Part shown: piece by piece, positions 12,532 to 20,446 of the stretch | How positions within the stretch are numbered: the stretch's first letter is position 1 | Layout: every line of letters begins with the position of its first letter | Assembly (NCBI GenBank): GCA_964577715.1 | Contig: CAZOAA010000025.1 | Span: forward strand, 1 to 21,666 | Length of the DNA: 21,666 bases | From: SUP05 sp964577715 | GTDB taxonomy: Bacteria; Pseudomonadota; Gammaproteobacteria; PS1; Pseudothioglobaceae | Direction of reading: 5' to 3' | The notes under the pieces: model-generated | Told to the model about the DNA's origin: nothing | The model's database searches: none | The model's input: the letters and a program-made list of their open reading frames with translations, nothing else | Position numbers and translations under genes: made by a program

Positions 12532-13623
12532 TTAAACATTAAATAAGAAGTGTATCACATCACCGTCTTGGACAACATACTCCTTGCCCTCTGAGCGCAA
12601 CTTTCCAGCTTCTTTAGCGCCTTTTTCACCGTCATATTTTATAAAGTCGTTAAAAGAAATGGTTTCTGCTCGAATAAAGCCTTTTTCAAAATCACCGTGA
12701 ATTTTTCCGGCTGCTTGAGGGGCGCTATCACCGATATTAATAGTCCATGCGCGTACTTCTTGTACGCCTGCAGTAAAGTATGTGTGCAATCCTAAAAGTG
12801 TATAGCCTGCCTTAATAAGGCGATCTAAGCCAGATTCGCTCTGTCCCATGTCAGATAAGAATTCTTGTTTTTCTTCAGCGTCTAATTCTGAAATCTCGGC
12901 TTCAATATCGGCGCAAATTGCAACTGATTGCGCATTTTCTGATTGCGCAAATTTGGTAACATTATCCAAAAGAGGGTTGTTGTTAAAGCCATTTTCGCTA
13001 ACATTGGCAACATAAAGCACAGGCTTAATAGTGAGCAGTTGAAACCCTTTTAGCAGTTTAATCTCGTCGTCATCAAATGAAAGAGAACGCGCACTTTTTC
13101 CCGCTTCAAGTACAGGTAATATTCTTTCTAGTAATTCTTTGAGTGGTACACCATCTTTTTGCCCAGACTTGGTGTTTTTCAAGGCTTTTTGATAGAGCTT
13201 TTCGACAGTAGTTAGATCTGCCAGTATTAGTTCAGTATTGATTATTTCTATATCGTCAAGTGGCGATACTTTTCCAGAAACATGGACAATGTCATTGTCT
13301 TCAAAACAGCGAACCACATGAATAATGGCATCTGTTTCACGGATATTTGTTAAGAATTGATTGCCCAAGCCTTCGCCCTTTGATGCGCCTTCTACAAGTC
13401 CGGCAATATCAACAAACTCCATAGTGGTGGGCAAGATTTTTTTAGGATTAACAATTTTGGCTAATTGATCTAGTCGAGAATCATTAATTGGTACAATGCC
13501 AACATTGGGCTCAATGGTACAGAACGGATAATTAGCAGATTCAATGCCTGCTTGAGTTAGTGCATTAAATAAAGTTGATTTTCCAACATTCGGCAGACCA
13601 ACAATTCCACATTTGAATCCCAT
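12532..13623 (-). CDS. ychF: YchF/OLA1-family P-loop ATPase
   Basis: A 363-residue Obg-related ATPase that binds ribosomes and is implicated in stress responses. The P-loop is GLPNVGKSTLFNAL (9-22) and the Walker B/G3 region is FVDIAGLVEGASKGEGLGNQFL. The G4 element reads YVANVSENG, a non-canonical NxxE that gives this family ATP rather than GTP preference. A coiled-coil insertion occupies the middle and a TGS domain the C-terminus (about 280-363, from HTYFTAG to VIHFLFNV). Its ATG (13621-13623) overlaps the pth stop by one base (TAATG), a translationally coupled arrangement. The pth-ychF pairing is conserved widely in gammaproteobacteria. Confidence 0.97.
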   Translation of the reverse strand: MGFKCGIVGLPNVGKSTLFNALTQAGIESANYPFCTIEPNVGIVPINDSRLDQLAKIVNPKKILPTTMEFVDIAGLVEGASKGEGLGNQFLTNIRETDAIIHVVRCFEDNDIVHVSGKVSPLDDIEIINTELILADLTTVEKLYQKALKNTKSGQKDGVPLKELLERILPVLEAGKSARSLSFDDDEIKLLKGFQLLTIKPVLYVANVSENGFNNNPLLDNVTKFAQSENAQSVAICADIEAEISELDAEEKQEFLSDMGQSESGLDRLIKAGYTLLGLHTYFTAGVQEVRAWTINIGDSAPQAAGKIHGDFEKGFIRAETISFNDFIKYDGEKGAKEAGKLRSEGKEYVVQDGDVIHFLFNV

Positions 13624-14201
13624 TATTGCTCCTGTGTATGTAGCGTCTTCATGGCTTTTTCAGTTTCACCATTAACGAGTTGTTCAACAATATTTAGCGA
13701 GTTAGTTAATGCAGTTTGAATGGGCCCAATCTCTGACTTGTTGGGCGCATGTAAAACAAAATCAGCCACTTTGGATTTGTCGCCTGGATGGCCAATACCA
13801 ATTCTTAGTCGGTAAAAGTTATTGTTGTTTAGTGCCTTAATAGTGTCCCTAAGGCCGTTGTGACCACCGTGTCCACCACCATTTTTGATTCTAGCAATGC
13901 CAGGATTAAGGTCTAATTCATCGTGCGCAATTAAAATTTCATCCGTATTAATTTGATAGAAATTAGCAATACTTTGAATAGATTGGCCCGAACGATTCAT
14001 GTAGGTGCTCGGCTTAAGTAGACGCAAATTTGATCCGGTGATATTAATCTGTGCTACTTCGCCAAAAAATTTGGACTCTTTTTTGAAGTTGCCTGAGTAT
14101 AAATGCGCAAGCGCATCACAAAACCAAAAACCAACGTTGTGACGATGAGATTGATAGTCTTTACCTGGGTTTCCCAGACCAACAATCAGTTTAATCGCCA
14201 C
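13623..14201 (-). CDS. pth: Peptidyl-tRNA hydrolase
   Basis: A 192-residue enzyme that recycles tRNA by cleaving peptidyl-tRNA dropped from stalled ribosomes. Catalytic residues are in place: H21 in SHRHNVGFWF (H20 of the E. coli numbering), N69 in PSTYMNRSG, and D94 in LIAHDELDLNPG. The nucleotide-binding start IVGLGNPGKDY and the loop GGGHGGHNGLRD are also present. It follows rplY by 16 bases and is coupled to ychF by a one-base overlap. Linkage with the L25 gene makes sense because both act on ribosome or tRNA quality. Confidence 0.97.
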   Translation of the reverse strand: MAIKLIVGLGNPGKDYQSHRHNVGFWFCDALAHLYSGNFKKESKFFGEVAQINITGSNLRLLKPSTYMNRSGQSIQSIANFYQINTDEILIAHDELDLNPGIARIKNGGGHGGHNGLRDTIKALNNNNFYRLRIGIGHPGDKSKVADFVLHAPNKSEIGPIQTALTNSLNIVEQLVNGETEKAMKTLHTQEQ

Positions 14202-14217
14202 CGTGGTTTAATTCAAA

Positions 14218-14931
14218 TTAAGATTCTTTGTCTGAATCTTCTTCAGATGTATCGTCGCTGCCTTCAGCTGCACCTCCTTCAGCTGCGCTATCACCTTCTT
14301 CGCCTTCCTCACCTTCAGCATCAACAACTTCTTCTTCAACTTCTTCAGCCATTAGTTTTGGCTCTTGAACTGAAACAACGCTTTGATCGTGTGCCTCAAC
14401 ATCGTCGTGAGCCAACGCTGTAAGGGTTACGCCATCAGGAAGAGTAATGCCGGTTAAGCTAATATGATCACCAAGTGCAAGGGCGCTGATGTCTATATCG
14501 ATGCTATTTGGCATATCTGCTGGTAGACAAGAAATTTCAACAGTATTGATAAGTTGATTAATAACAGCACCAAGACGGATTGCTTCGTTATCTTCTTCGC
14601 CGGTAAAGTTTAGTGGAACGTTGGTAACAATTGTTTGTTTCATGTTGATGCGTAATAAGTCAACATGGGTAATACAGTTTTTAGCCGGATGACGCTGCAA
14701 GTCTTTAACAATGACAGGCTCTGTTTTTTTATCAATCGCTAAGTCTAGAACTGAAGTAAATGCTTCTTCATTTTCTAATAAGTGTGTGATTTCATGTATG
14801 CTAAGTGAAATTGCACTTGGCTCTTTACCTGCACCATAAACGATAGCAGGTACTTTTTCTTCACGACGCAGGCGGCGGCTCGCACCTTTGCCCTGGTCAT
14901 CTCTTGGTGTTGCATTAATTGTCATGCTCAT
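14218..14931 (-). CDS. rplY: Ribosomal protein L25, CTC-type long form with an acidic tail
   Basis: A 237-residue L25/Ctc protein that binds 5S rRNA. The 5S-binding domain is residues 1-95 (MSMTINATPRDDQGKGASRR, KVPAIVYGAGKEP, VIVKDLQRHPAKNCITHVDLLRI). A C-terminal beta domain spans about 96-190, and residues 195-237 form an almost purely acidic Glu/Asp/Ser/Gly tail. I chose the ATG at 14929-14931 because it has a good GGAG upstream and gives the family N-terminus. A longer reading from 14985 would add 18 residues encoded by a terminator-like hairpin. The leader before this start contains two hairpins (see separate entries). It is the first gene of the run rplY-pth-ychF-gpmI-rpe. Confidence 0.95.
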   Translation of the reverse strand: MSMTINATPRDDQGKGASRRLRREEKVPAIVYGAGKEPSAISLSIHEITHLLENEEAFTSVLDLAIDKKTEPVIVKDLQRHPAKNCITHVDLLRINMKQTIVTNVPLNFTGEEDNEAIRLGAVINQLINTVEISCLPADMPNSIDIDISALALGDHISLTGITLPDGVTLTALAHDDVEAHDQSVVSVQEPKLMAEEVEEEVVDAEGEEGEEGDSAAEGGAAEGSDDTSEEDSDKES

Positions 14932-14949
14932 TTTGATTCTCCAAAAAGT

Positions 14950-14975
14950 AAAAAAACATCCACCAACTGGATGTT
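14950..14975 (-). terminator. Terminator-like hairpin in the rplY leader
   Basis: Read on the minus strand: AACATCCA, loop GTTGG, TGGATGTT, then a run of seven T. The 8-bp stem is perfect. It lies between ubiB and the rplY Shine-Dalgarno sequence, only 18 bases before the rplY ATG. It either ends the ubiB transcript or acts as an attenuator for rplY. Confidence 0.8.
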
Positions 14976-14984
14976 CATAAGGCA

Positions 14985-15007
14985 ATATGTTTTGCGACCA
15001 AACATAT
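14985..15007 (-). other. Second hairpin upstream of the terminator in the rplY leader
   Basis: ATATGTTT (14985-14992) and AAACATAT (15000-15007) form a perfect 8-bp stem with a 7-base loop. It lies nine bases upstream of the terminator hairpin in transcription order. A possible -10 (TAAAAT, 15023-15018, without a good -35) sits just before it, so both hairpins could be in the rplY leader RNA. Confidence 0.5.
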
Positions 15008-15048
15008 CGAGGTGGTAATTTTACCCGAAAATAGAATGAAAAGAAACG

Positions 15049-16653
15049 CTATCTAGACTTAATCCAAAACACTAAAGCAATTACAACACTGACAGCGCTG
15101 GCTATCCACAATGAATTGGCAGCGAAAACACCGGCAAGAATAGCCAAAGCACCTGAAAAGATAGCAGAGGTTTGCTTGCTTGCATTGTCTCTTAATTGAT
15201 CAACAATAGCATCTGTTTGTTTGTTATAAAGGTTTTCTATATTTTTGATTTGGTCTATTTTCTTTAAGGCATTAACAACAAGCCTTGGCAATTCTGGAAT
15301 TTCTTTTAAAAGCTCTGGTGCTTGTTTTTTAAGTTTTTCAAATGTATTTTTCATGTTGTATTTTTCTTTAACTAAATTTTCCAAAAAAGGTTTGGCCGTT
15401 GCCCATAAATCTAACTGCGGATATAGTTGTCTGCCTAAGCCTTCAATGTTTAATAATGTTTTGTCTAATAATAACAGTTGTGGCTGCACGGTGATGTCAA
15501 AATTTTTAGCTTCTTGAATAAGTTCAAGTAGTACTTGTCCAAAAGAAATTTCACCCAAAGGTTTTTCAAACATGGGCTCACAAATTTTTCCTATAGCTTG
15601 CTCAAATGCAACAACATCAGTATTGGCACTGGCCCAACCAGAGTCAATGTAGGTTTTGGCCACACCACGGTAGTCTTGGTTAAAGAACGCTAGAAAAATA
15701 TCGGCAATAAACTCTTTGTCTGCTTCTGTAAGTGTGCCCATAATGCCAAAGTCAACACCAATATAATTACTCTGTGATCCAACAAAAATATTGCCAGGAT
15801 GCATGTCTGCATGAAAAAAATTGTGTTTAAAGACTTGAGTAAAGAAAATAATAACCCCATCTTCTGCTAATTTTTTAAGATTGACGCCATCTGCCTTGAG
15901 TTTTTCAATATCGCCTACGGGCGTGCCATAAATGCGCTCAGTTGTTAAAATATTTTTACTGCATAAGTCCCAATGCACTTTAGGAACATAAAGCAGATTA
16001 GAGTGCTGGAAGTTTTTTCGTAATTTCGAAGCATTTTCAGCCTCACTTAGCATGTTTAATTCGTTTAAGATTATGCTTTCGAATTCCGCAACAATTTCAC
16101 TTGGACGTATCTTTTTACTGATTGGGTGTTTGCCAATCAGTTTTGCCAAAGCGTACATGAGTTTAATGTCGCGCTTGATTGTTTTATCAATTTCTGGGCG
16201 TACAACTTTAACTACAACAGCATCACCATTGTGGGTAACAGCACTATGAACTTGAGCGATAGAGGCTGAAGCCAAGGGTTTATCGTCAAATTTTTTAAAA
16301 AGTTTATTTGTATCCTTGCCTAATGATTTTTTGATAATTTGTTTGGCGTCGTTTGAATCAAAGGCGGGGCAACTGTCCTGTAATTTGGCCAGTTCGTTTC
16401 CAATGTCATCGGGTAATAAATCTCGCCTAGTTGATAAAGTTTGACCAAATTTAATAAAAATTGGCCCTAGTTCTTCAAGTGCTAGACGAATACGCTCGCC
16501 ACGAGTGTAGCGTTTAACTGGAAAGTAGTGCCAAGGAATTAAGTATAAAAGAGGTTTAAAGCTTTTTAGTAGCGGTGTAGATAGCACTAAAGAGTCTAAT
16601 CGGTAGCGCATTAAGACTCGAGAGATGCTAATAAATCGAACCAGACTGTGCAT
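15049..16653 (-). CDS. ubiB: UbiB, atypical kinase-like ATPase of ubiquinone biosynthesis
   Basis: A 534-residue ABC1/ADCK-family protein required for ubiquinone accumulation. It is thought to use ATP hydrolysis to help extract membrane-bound precursors. The family's KxGQ motif is ELGPIFIKFGQTLSTRRDLL (KFGQ 68-71). The A-rich loop replacing the P-loop is LASASIAQVHSA (127-138), with invariant lysine K149 in VVVKVVRP. Catalytic-loop and metal motifs are FFHADMHPGNIF and GVDFGIMG. The C-terminal 35-40 residues hold one or two hydrophobic segments (AIFSGALAILAGVFAANSLW onward) that anchor it in the inner membrane. It starts four bases after the ubiJ stop. Order ubiE-ubiJ-ubiB is the classic gammaproteobacterial ubi cluster. 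Confidence 0.97.
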   Translation of the reverse strand: MHSLVRFISISRVLMRYRLDSLVLSTPLLKSFKPLLYLIPWHYFPVKRYTRGERIRLALEELGPIFIKFGQTLSTRRDLLPDDIGNELAKLQDSCPAFDSNDAKQIIKKSLGKDTNKLFKKFDDKPLASASIAQVHSAVTHNGDAVVVKVVRPEIDKTIKRDIKLMYALAKLIGKHPISKKIRPSEIVAEFESIILNELNMLSEAENASKLRKNFQHSNLLYVPKVHWDLCSKNILTTERIYGTPVGDIEKLKADGVNLKKLAEDGVIIFFTQVFKHNFFHADMHPGNIFVGSQSNYIGVDFGIMGTLTEADKEFIADIFLAFFNQDYRGVAKTYIDSGWASANTDVVAFEQAIGKICEPMFEKPLGEISFGQVLLELIQEAKNFDITVQPQLLLLDKTLLNIEGLGRQLYPQLDLWATAKPFLENLVKEKYNMKNTFEKLKKQAPELLKEIPELPRLVVNALKKIDQIKNIENLYNKQTDAIVDQLRDNASKQTSAIFSGALAILAGVFAANSLWIASAVSVVIALVFWIKSR

Positions 16654-16657
16654 CTAG

Positions 16658-17158
16658 TTAAAGTCCTTTATTTTTAAATAAGTTAGATTTGGATGGCGTA
16701 ATCAAGAGGGTGGCCAGCTCGTTTTTTAATTCCTCTATAGGGTTTTTAGATTTTTTGAAATTTTTTGCTAATTTTCCAACCTGATGTGCAACAATATCCC
16801 CTGTGTATTTAGATAGCAGCTCTTCAAGGTCAATGTCAATTTGTTGTAGCAAGTCGACTAATAATTGCGCAGTCTTAACATCTCCATGAATAATAATTTT
16901 GTCTTGTCTGAGTAATTCGGTTAAATCTTTACCTTGAAACAAAGCCAGAAAAGCACTAGATTTAAGCTTAATATCAACATCAGCGCCAGTGCTTGTATCT
17001 GTGGTGACAAAAATACGATTGTTGGTGCAAACGAAGTTAACATTAAGTGGTAAATCTTCTAAAGAAAAGTACAATGTTTTGCCGTTGAGTGTGTCCAGGT
17101 CAACTTTGCCTTGATCAATTAAGTAATTTAGGGCTTGTTCAAGCACAAAATGTTGCAT
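16658..17158 (-). CDS. ubiJ: UbiJ, SCP2-domain scaffold of the aerobic ubiquinone complex
   Basis: A 166-residue protein, somewhat shorter than the E. coli UbiJ of about 200. UbiJ binds the lipid intermediates and, with UbiK, organises the soluble Ubi complex in aerobic synthesis. The SCP2-like domain covers roughly residues 5-110 (ALNYLIDQGKVDLDTLNGKT to KIIIHGDVKTAQLLVDLLQQ). After it comes a Lys-rich helical tail (KLAKNFKKSKNPIEELKNEL) that would form the short coiled coil. Sequence conservation is weak in this family, so the call leans partly on its position between ubiE (6 bases) and ubiB (4 bases), which is diagnostic. UbiT at 4591-5082 is the anaerobic counterpart. Confidence 0.9.
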   Translation of the reverse strand: MQHFVLEQALNYLIDQGKVDLDTLNGKTLYFSLEDLPLNVNFVCTNNRIFVTTDTSTGADVDIKLKSSAFLALFQGKDLTELLRQDKIIIHGDVKTAQLLVDLLQQIDIDLEELLSKYTGDIVAHQVGKLAKNFKKSKNPIEELKNELATLLITPSKSNLFKNKGL

Positions 17159-17164
17159 GGTTTT

Positions 17165-17905
17165 TTAAACCTTGATACCCTTATGCAAAGCAACAATGCC
17201 GCCTGAGAGGTTGTGATATTCGCAAAAACCAAAGCCTGCTTCTATTACCATAGATTTTAAAGTTTCTTGATCCGGGTGTTTGCGAATGGATTCAGCCAAA
17301 TATTGATAAGACTCTTCATCATCCGCAATCATGCCACCGAGTTTAGGCATGATGTTAAATGAATAAAAATCGTAGAATTTTTTCAAAAGCTCAGAGTCAG
17401 TTTTGGAAAACTCTAAGATTAATAAACAACCACCCGGTTTTAAAATGCGATACATTTCTTTAAGCGCCTGATCTTTATCAGTGACGTTTCTAAGGCCAAA
17501 AGCAATACTAACACAATCAAACGTGTTGTCTGCAAACGGTATTTTTTGTGCATTGAGTTGCATAAAATCTACGCCAAAAATACCGTTATTAATTAGGTTC
17601 TTTCTGCCCTCACTTAACATGGCAGCATTAATATCGCTTAAGATAACTTGCCCACTATCGCCAACTTTTTTCCTAAATTCGATAGCCAAGTCACCTGTTC
17701 CACCGGCAATATCTAACACCTTGTCGCCTTCTTTTACATTGCTTGAAGCAATGGTGTAGCGCTTCCATAGTCGGTGCGCGCCAAATGAAAGCACATCGTT
17801 CATTAGATCATATTTGCTGGCTACTGAATCAAAAACGCCCCTGACCAAGCCTTGCTTGTCATCAGTAGCAACATCTTTAAAGCCAAAATGCGTGGTTTGT
17901 TCCAT
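17165..17905 (-). CDS. ubiE: UbiE, C-methyltransferase of ubiquinone (and menaquinone) biosynthesis
   Basis: A 246-residue class I SAM-dependent methyltransferase that adds the ring C-methyl group in ubiquinone synthesis and works in both aerobic and anaerobic branches. The N-terminal UbiE signature is GVFDSVASKYDLMNDVLSFG (23-42). SAM-binding motif I is KVLDIAGGTGDLA (62-74), with later motifs DFMQLNAQKIPFADNTFDCV and IAFGLRNVTDKDQALKEMYR. GGCLLILEFSK and GGIVALHKG complete the family pattern. It follows gltA by nine bases and precedes ubiJ by six. No menaquinone genes are visible, so ubiquinone is the likely product. Confidence 0.97.
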   Translation of the reverse strand: MEQTTHFGFKDVATDDKQGLVRGVFDSVASKYDLMNDVLSFGAHRLWKRYTIASSNVKEGDKVLDIAGGTGDLAIEFRKKVGDSGQVILSDINAAMLSEGRKNLINNGIFGVDFMQLNAQKIPFADNTFDCVSIAFGLRNVTDKDQALKEMYRILKPGGCLLILEFSKTDSELLKKFYDFYSFNIMPKLGGMIADDEESYQYLAESIRKHPDQETLKSMVIEAGFGFCEYHNLSGGIVALHKGIKV

Positions 17906-17914
17906 GTCGATTTA

Positions 17915-19048
17915 TTATTTTGGGTATTTTCTAAAGTCAACACCTGTGTAGATTTGTGTCGGCCTAAAGATGCGATTATGATGCACTTGCTCTCTCCAGT
18001 GTGCTAACCAGCCTGCAGAGCGAGCAACGGCAAAAATAGGAGTAAATTGATCGGTTGGCAGGTGAAGAATTTCAGCATATAAAATACCTGAATAGAAGTC
18101 AACATTTGGATATACGCCTTTGGCAGAAAGCAGTTCTTCACAAACGCTTTCTACTTCTAGTGCAGTTTCAAAACGTTTAGACAAAGTGACACCTGTTTTG
18201 TTGACATATTCCTCAATCATTTTTTGCAAAATAGTTGCGCGAGGGTCTTTAACGCTGTATTCACGATGCCCCATGCCCCAAATGACTTGCTTGTTTTTTA
18301 AGCGATTTTCAATATAAGCACGTGCGTTTTTAGCTTCTCCAATTTCATCAAGCATGTTAAGCACATCTTCATTTGCACCACCATGTAGTGGCCCAGCTAA
18401 AGTGCCAACTGCTGCCGACATCGCAGCAAACGGGTTGGTGAGTGTAGAAGCCGTTACCATAGCCGAGAAAGTTGAAGCGTTAATTGTGTGTTCAGCATGT
18501 AGAATCAAACAAGCATCAAATAGCTTTACAATTTCATCACTTGGCTCTTTGCCACACAGCATGTGTAGGAAATTTTGTGCATAACCCATCGATGTATCTG
18601 GCGGCACAGGATCGTAACCGTTGCGAACGTTTTCCCACATGGAAACTAGTGTGGCCGTTGTTGATAAGATATGAATTAGTGCATTTTGTGTAACTGCAGA
18701 ATCGGGTGTTGCCGCTTTAGCTTCTGGGTAGAAAGTTGCCATGGATGCAATTGCCATTTGCAATACATTCATCGGGTGACCCGTTTGTGGCAATGACCAC
18801 ATCATGGTACGAATATTAGACTTTACGCGATAGTGACTTTGTAACAAACATTGGAACTCTTCAAGCTCTTGTTTGTTGGGTAATTCACCGTGCAGTAGCA
18901 ACATTGATGCTTCTTCAAAAGAGGCGTTTTTAACCAAATCTTCAATAGAATAACCACGATAGGCTAAGATGCCGTTTTCGCCATCAATTGAGGAAATGGA
19001 AGATTCTGTTGCTGGAACGCCAGCTAAGCCAGGGATATATTCAATCAT
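17915..19048 (-). CDS. gltA: Citrate synthase, short type
   Basis: A 377-residue citrate synthase that condenses oxaloacetate and acetyl-CoA. Catalytic residues are present: H222 in GPLHGGANEDVL, H261 in WGMGHREYSVKDPRA, and D317 in PNVDFYSG. HPMNVLQMAIAS and LHAEHTINASTFSA are further family blocks. It is shorter than the roughly 430-residue NADH-regulated hexameric enzyme typical of gammaproteobacteria and lacks that enzyme's N-terminal extension, so it resembles the short dimeric type (citrate/2-methylcitrate synthase group). Sequence alone does not exclude some methylcitrate activity. I chose the ATG at 19046-19048, which overlaps the erpA stop (ATGA); a start at 19075 would add nine non-conserved residues inside erpA. 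The gene is translationally coupled to erpA. Confidence 0.94.
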   Translation of the reverse strand: MIEYIPGLAGVPATESSISSIDGENGILAYRGYSIEDLVKNASFEEASMLLLHGELPNKQELEEFQCLLQSHYRVKSNIRTMMWSLPQTGHPMNVLQMAIASMATFYPEAKAATPDSAVTQNALIHILSTTATLVSMWENVRNGYDPVPPDTSMGYAQNFLHMLCGKEPSDEIVKLFDACLILHAEHTINASTFSAMVTASTLTNPFAAMSAAVGTLAGPLHGGANEDVLNMLDEIGEAKNARAYIENRLKNKQVIWGMGHREYSVKDPRATILQKMIEEYVNKTGVTLSKRFETALEVESVCEELLSAKGVYPNVDFYSGILYAEILHLPTDQFTPIFAVARSAGWLAHWREQVHHNRIFRPTQIYTGVDFRKYPK

Positions 19049-19398
19049 ACTGAGAACGATGAGCCACAACCACAAGTAGTTTTGGCATTTGGATTGTGAA
19101 TAATAAAGCGCGACCCTTGCAAGTCTTCAAGGTAATCAACCGTTGCACCGATTAAGTATTGATAGCTCATAGGGTCAACAATTAGTCGTACTCCATTTTT
19201 ATCAACGCTACTATCGCCTTCTTTGTATTTTTCATCAAAAGTAAAACCATAAGAAAATCCAGAACAACCACCGCCAGTAATATAGACGCGTAGTTTTAGG
19301 TTTTCATTTTTTTCTTCTGCAATCAGGTCGGAAACCTTTTTTGCAGCGTTGTCACTAAAAATAATATCAGCTTCCTCTAAAGCTTGCTCCGCTTCCAT
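19045..19398 (-). CDS. erpA: ErpA, iron-sulfur cluster insertion protein
   Basis: A 117-residue A-type carrier that delivers Fe-S clusters to apo-proteins. The three conserved cysteines are C45 in TGGGCSGFSYGF, and C109 and C111 in TTCGCGSSFSV at the C-terminus. The length and DPMSYQYLIGATVDYLEDLQGSRF block fit ErpA better than IscA or SufA, although A-type carriers are close relatives. A strong Shine-Dalgarno sequence (AGGAGA), which includes the argC stop codon, precedes the ATG at 19396-19398. It lies 11 bases after argC and overlaps gltA by four bases. It may serve the many Fe-S enzymes nearby (UbiU, UbiV, YhcC, NrdG), which is an inference. Confidence 0.95.
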   Translation of the reverse strand: MEAEQALEEADIIFSDNAAKKVSDLIAEEKNENLKLRVYITGGGCSGFSYGFTFDEKYKEGDSSVDKNGVRLIVDPMSYQYLIGATVDYLEDLQGSRFIIHNPNAKTTCGCGSSFSV

Positions 19399-19409
19399 TT
19401 TTTTATCTC

Positions 19410-20438
19410 CTAAGGCAATAGCCCAATTTGCTCAAGACCTAATTCTTCATCAAGGCCGAACATAATGTTCATATTTTGTATTGCTTGTCCTGATGCGCCT
19501 TTAACCAAGTTATCAATCACTGACATAATAACTAATTTATTGCTGTTTGGAATTTTTTGAACAGCAATTTGACAGAAGTTAGACGATTTAACACTGCGTG
19601 TTTCAGGGTAGCCTTCAGTGAGTATTTTAACAAATTGCTCATCAGAATAGGCTTGTGTAAAAAATGGCATTACATCTGTATCAGCATCGAGTAGATCAAC
19701 ATATAAAGTAATATGCATACCACGAATCATCGGTACCAAGTGTGGCACAAAGGTAAGTCCTACTTCTTCACCGGCTAATTTTTCTAATTCTTGTTTGATT
19801 TCAGGGTAGTGTCGATGGCCACTTACACCGTAAGCTTTCATTGTTTCGCTGGCTTCACATAACAACATAGCCTGATTGGCGCCTCGCCCTGCACCGCTAA
19901 CACCGGATTTGCAATCAGCCACAATATTAGATAAATCAATTAGTTTGTTATCAATCAAAGGCTTGAGCGCTAGTTGTAGTGCGGTTGGATAACAGCCTGG
20001 ATTGGCAATTAATTCAGCCTGTTTTATTTGTTCACGATTGTTTTCTGGTAATCCGTATACTGCTTTGGTTAGTAATTCAGATTGCGTGTGCTCCATGCCG
20101 TACCATTTAGACCATTCGATTGCATCAGTAATACGAAAATCAGCACCAAGATCAATCACTTTAATGCCTTTTTCAATAAACGCGCCTGCGCCTTCCATGG
20201 CAACACCATGAGGCGTGGCAAAGAAGATAACATCACAATCATTAAGAGATGCATCATTTGGCAGTGAGAAACTCAGTTCAGTTTGCCCAACTAATGACGG
20301 AAAAATACTATCGACTCGTTTGCCGTTAAGCGAACGAGAGCTAATTGCCAACACGCCCACTTTTGGGTGGTTGTGTAATAATCGTAATAGCTCAATACCG
20401 GTATAACCTGTACCGCCAATAATTCCTGCCTTAATCAT
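19410..20438 (-). CDS. argC: N-acetyl-gamma-glutamyl-phosphate reductase
   Basis: A 342-residue enzyme of arginine biosynthesis that reduces N-acetylglutamyl phosphate to the semialdehyde with NADPH. The Rossmann start is GIIGGTGYTGIELLRLL (5-21). The catalytic cysteine is C149 in IANPGCYPTALQL, and the conserved AYGVSGHRHYPEIKQEL block carries the active-site histidine. FFATPHGVAM and VIDLGADFR are further NAGSA dehydrogenase signatures. Length is normal for the long bacterial type. It begins eight bases after the accC stop and is cotranscribed with it; there is no metabolic link between the two, so the pairing is probably just operon packing. Confidence 0.97.
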   Translation of the reverse strand: MIKAGIIGGTGYTGIELLRLLHNHPKVGVLAISSRSLNGKRVDSIFPSLVGQTELSFSLPNDASLNDCDVIFFATPHGVAMEGAGAFIEKGIKVIDLGADFRITDAIEWSKWYGMEHTQSELLTKAVYGLPENNREQIKQAELIANPGCYPTALQLALKPLIDNKLIDLSNIVADCKSGVSGAGRGANQAMLLCEASETMKAYGVSGHRHYPEIKQELEKLAGEEVGLTFVPHLVPMIRGMHITLYVDLLDADTDVMPFFTQAYSDEQFVKILTEGYPETRSVKSSNFCQIAVQKIPNSNKLVIMSVIDNLVKGASGQAIQNMNIMFGLDEELGLEQIGLLP

Positions 20439-20446
20439 AATTGCTA

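Noticed and set aside
14103..14423. Leu/Gln-rich 106-residue reading frame on the plus strand
   Set aside because: It is antisense to the pth start and the acidic L25 tail; its composition is just the complement of Glu/Asp codons.
14932..14985. N-terminal extension of L25 by 18 residues
   Set aside because: It would be encoded by the terminator-like hairpin, lacks a ribosome site, and does not fit the family start; the ATG at 14929-14931 has GGAG upstream.
19049..19075. N-terminal extension of citrate synthase by 9 residues
   Set aside because: It lies inside the erpA coding end, is non-conserved in character, and the ATG at 19046-19048 forms the usual ATGA overlap.
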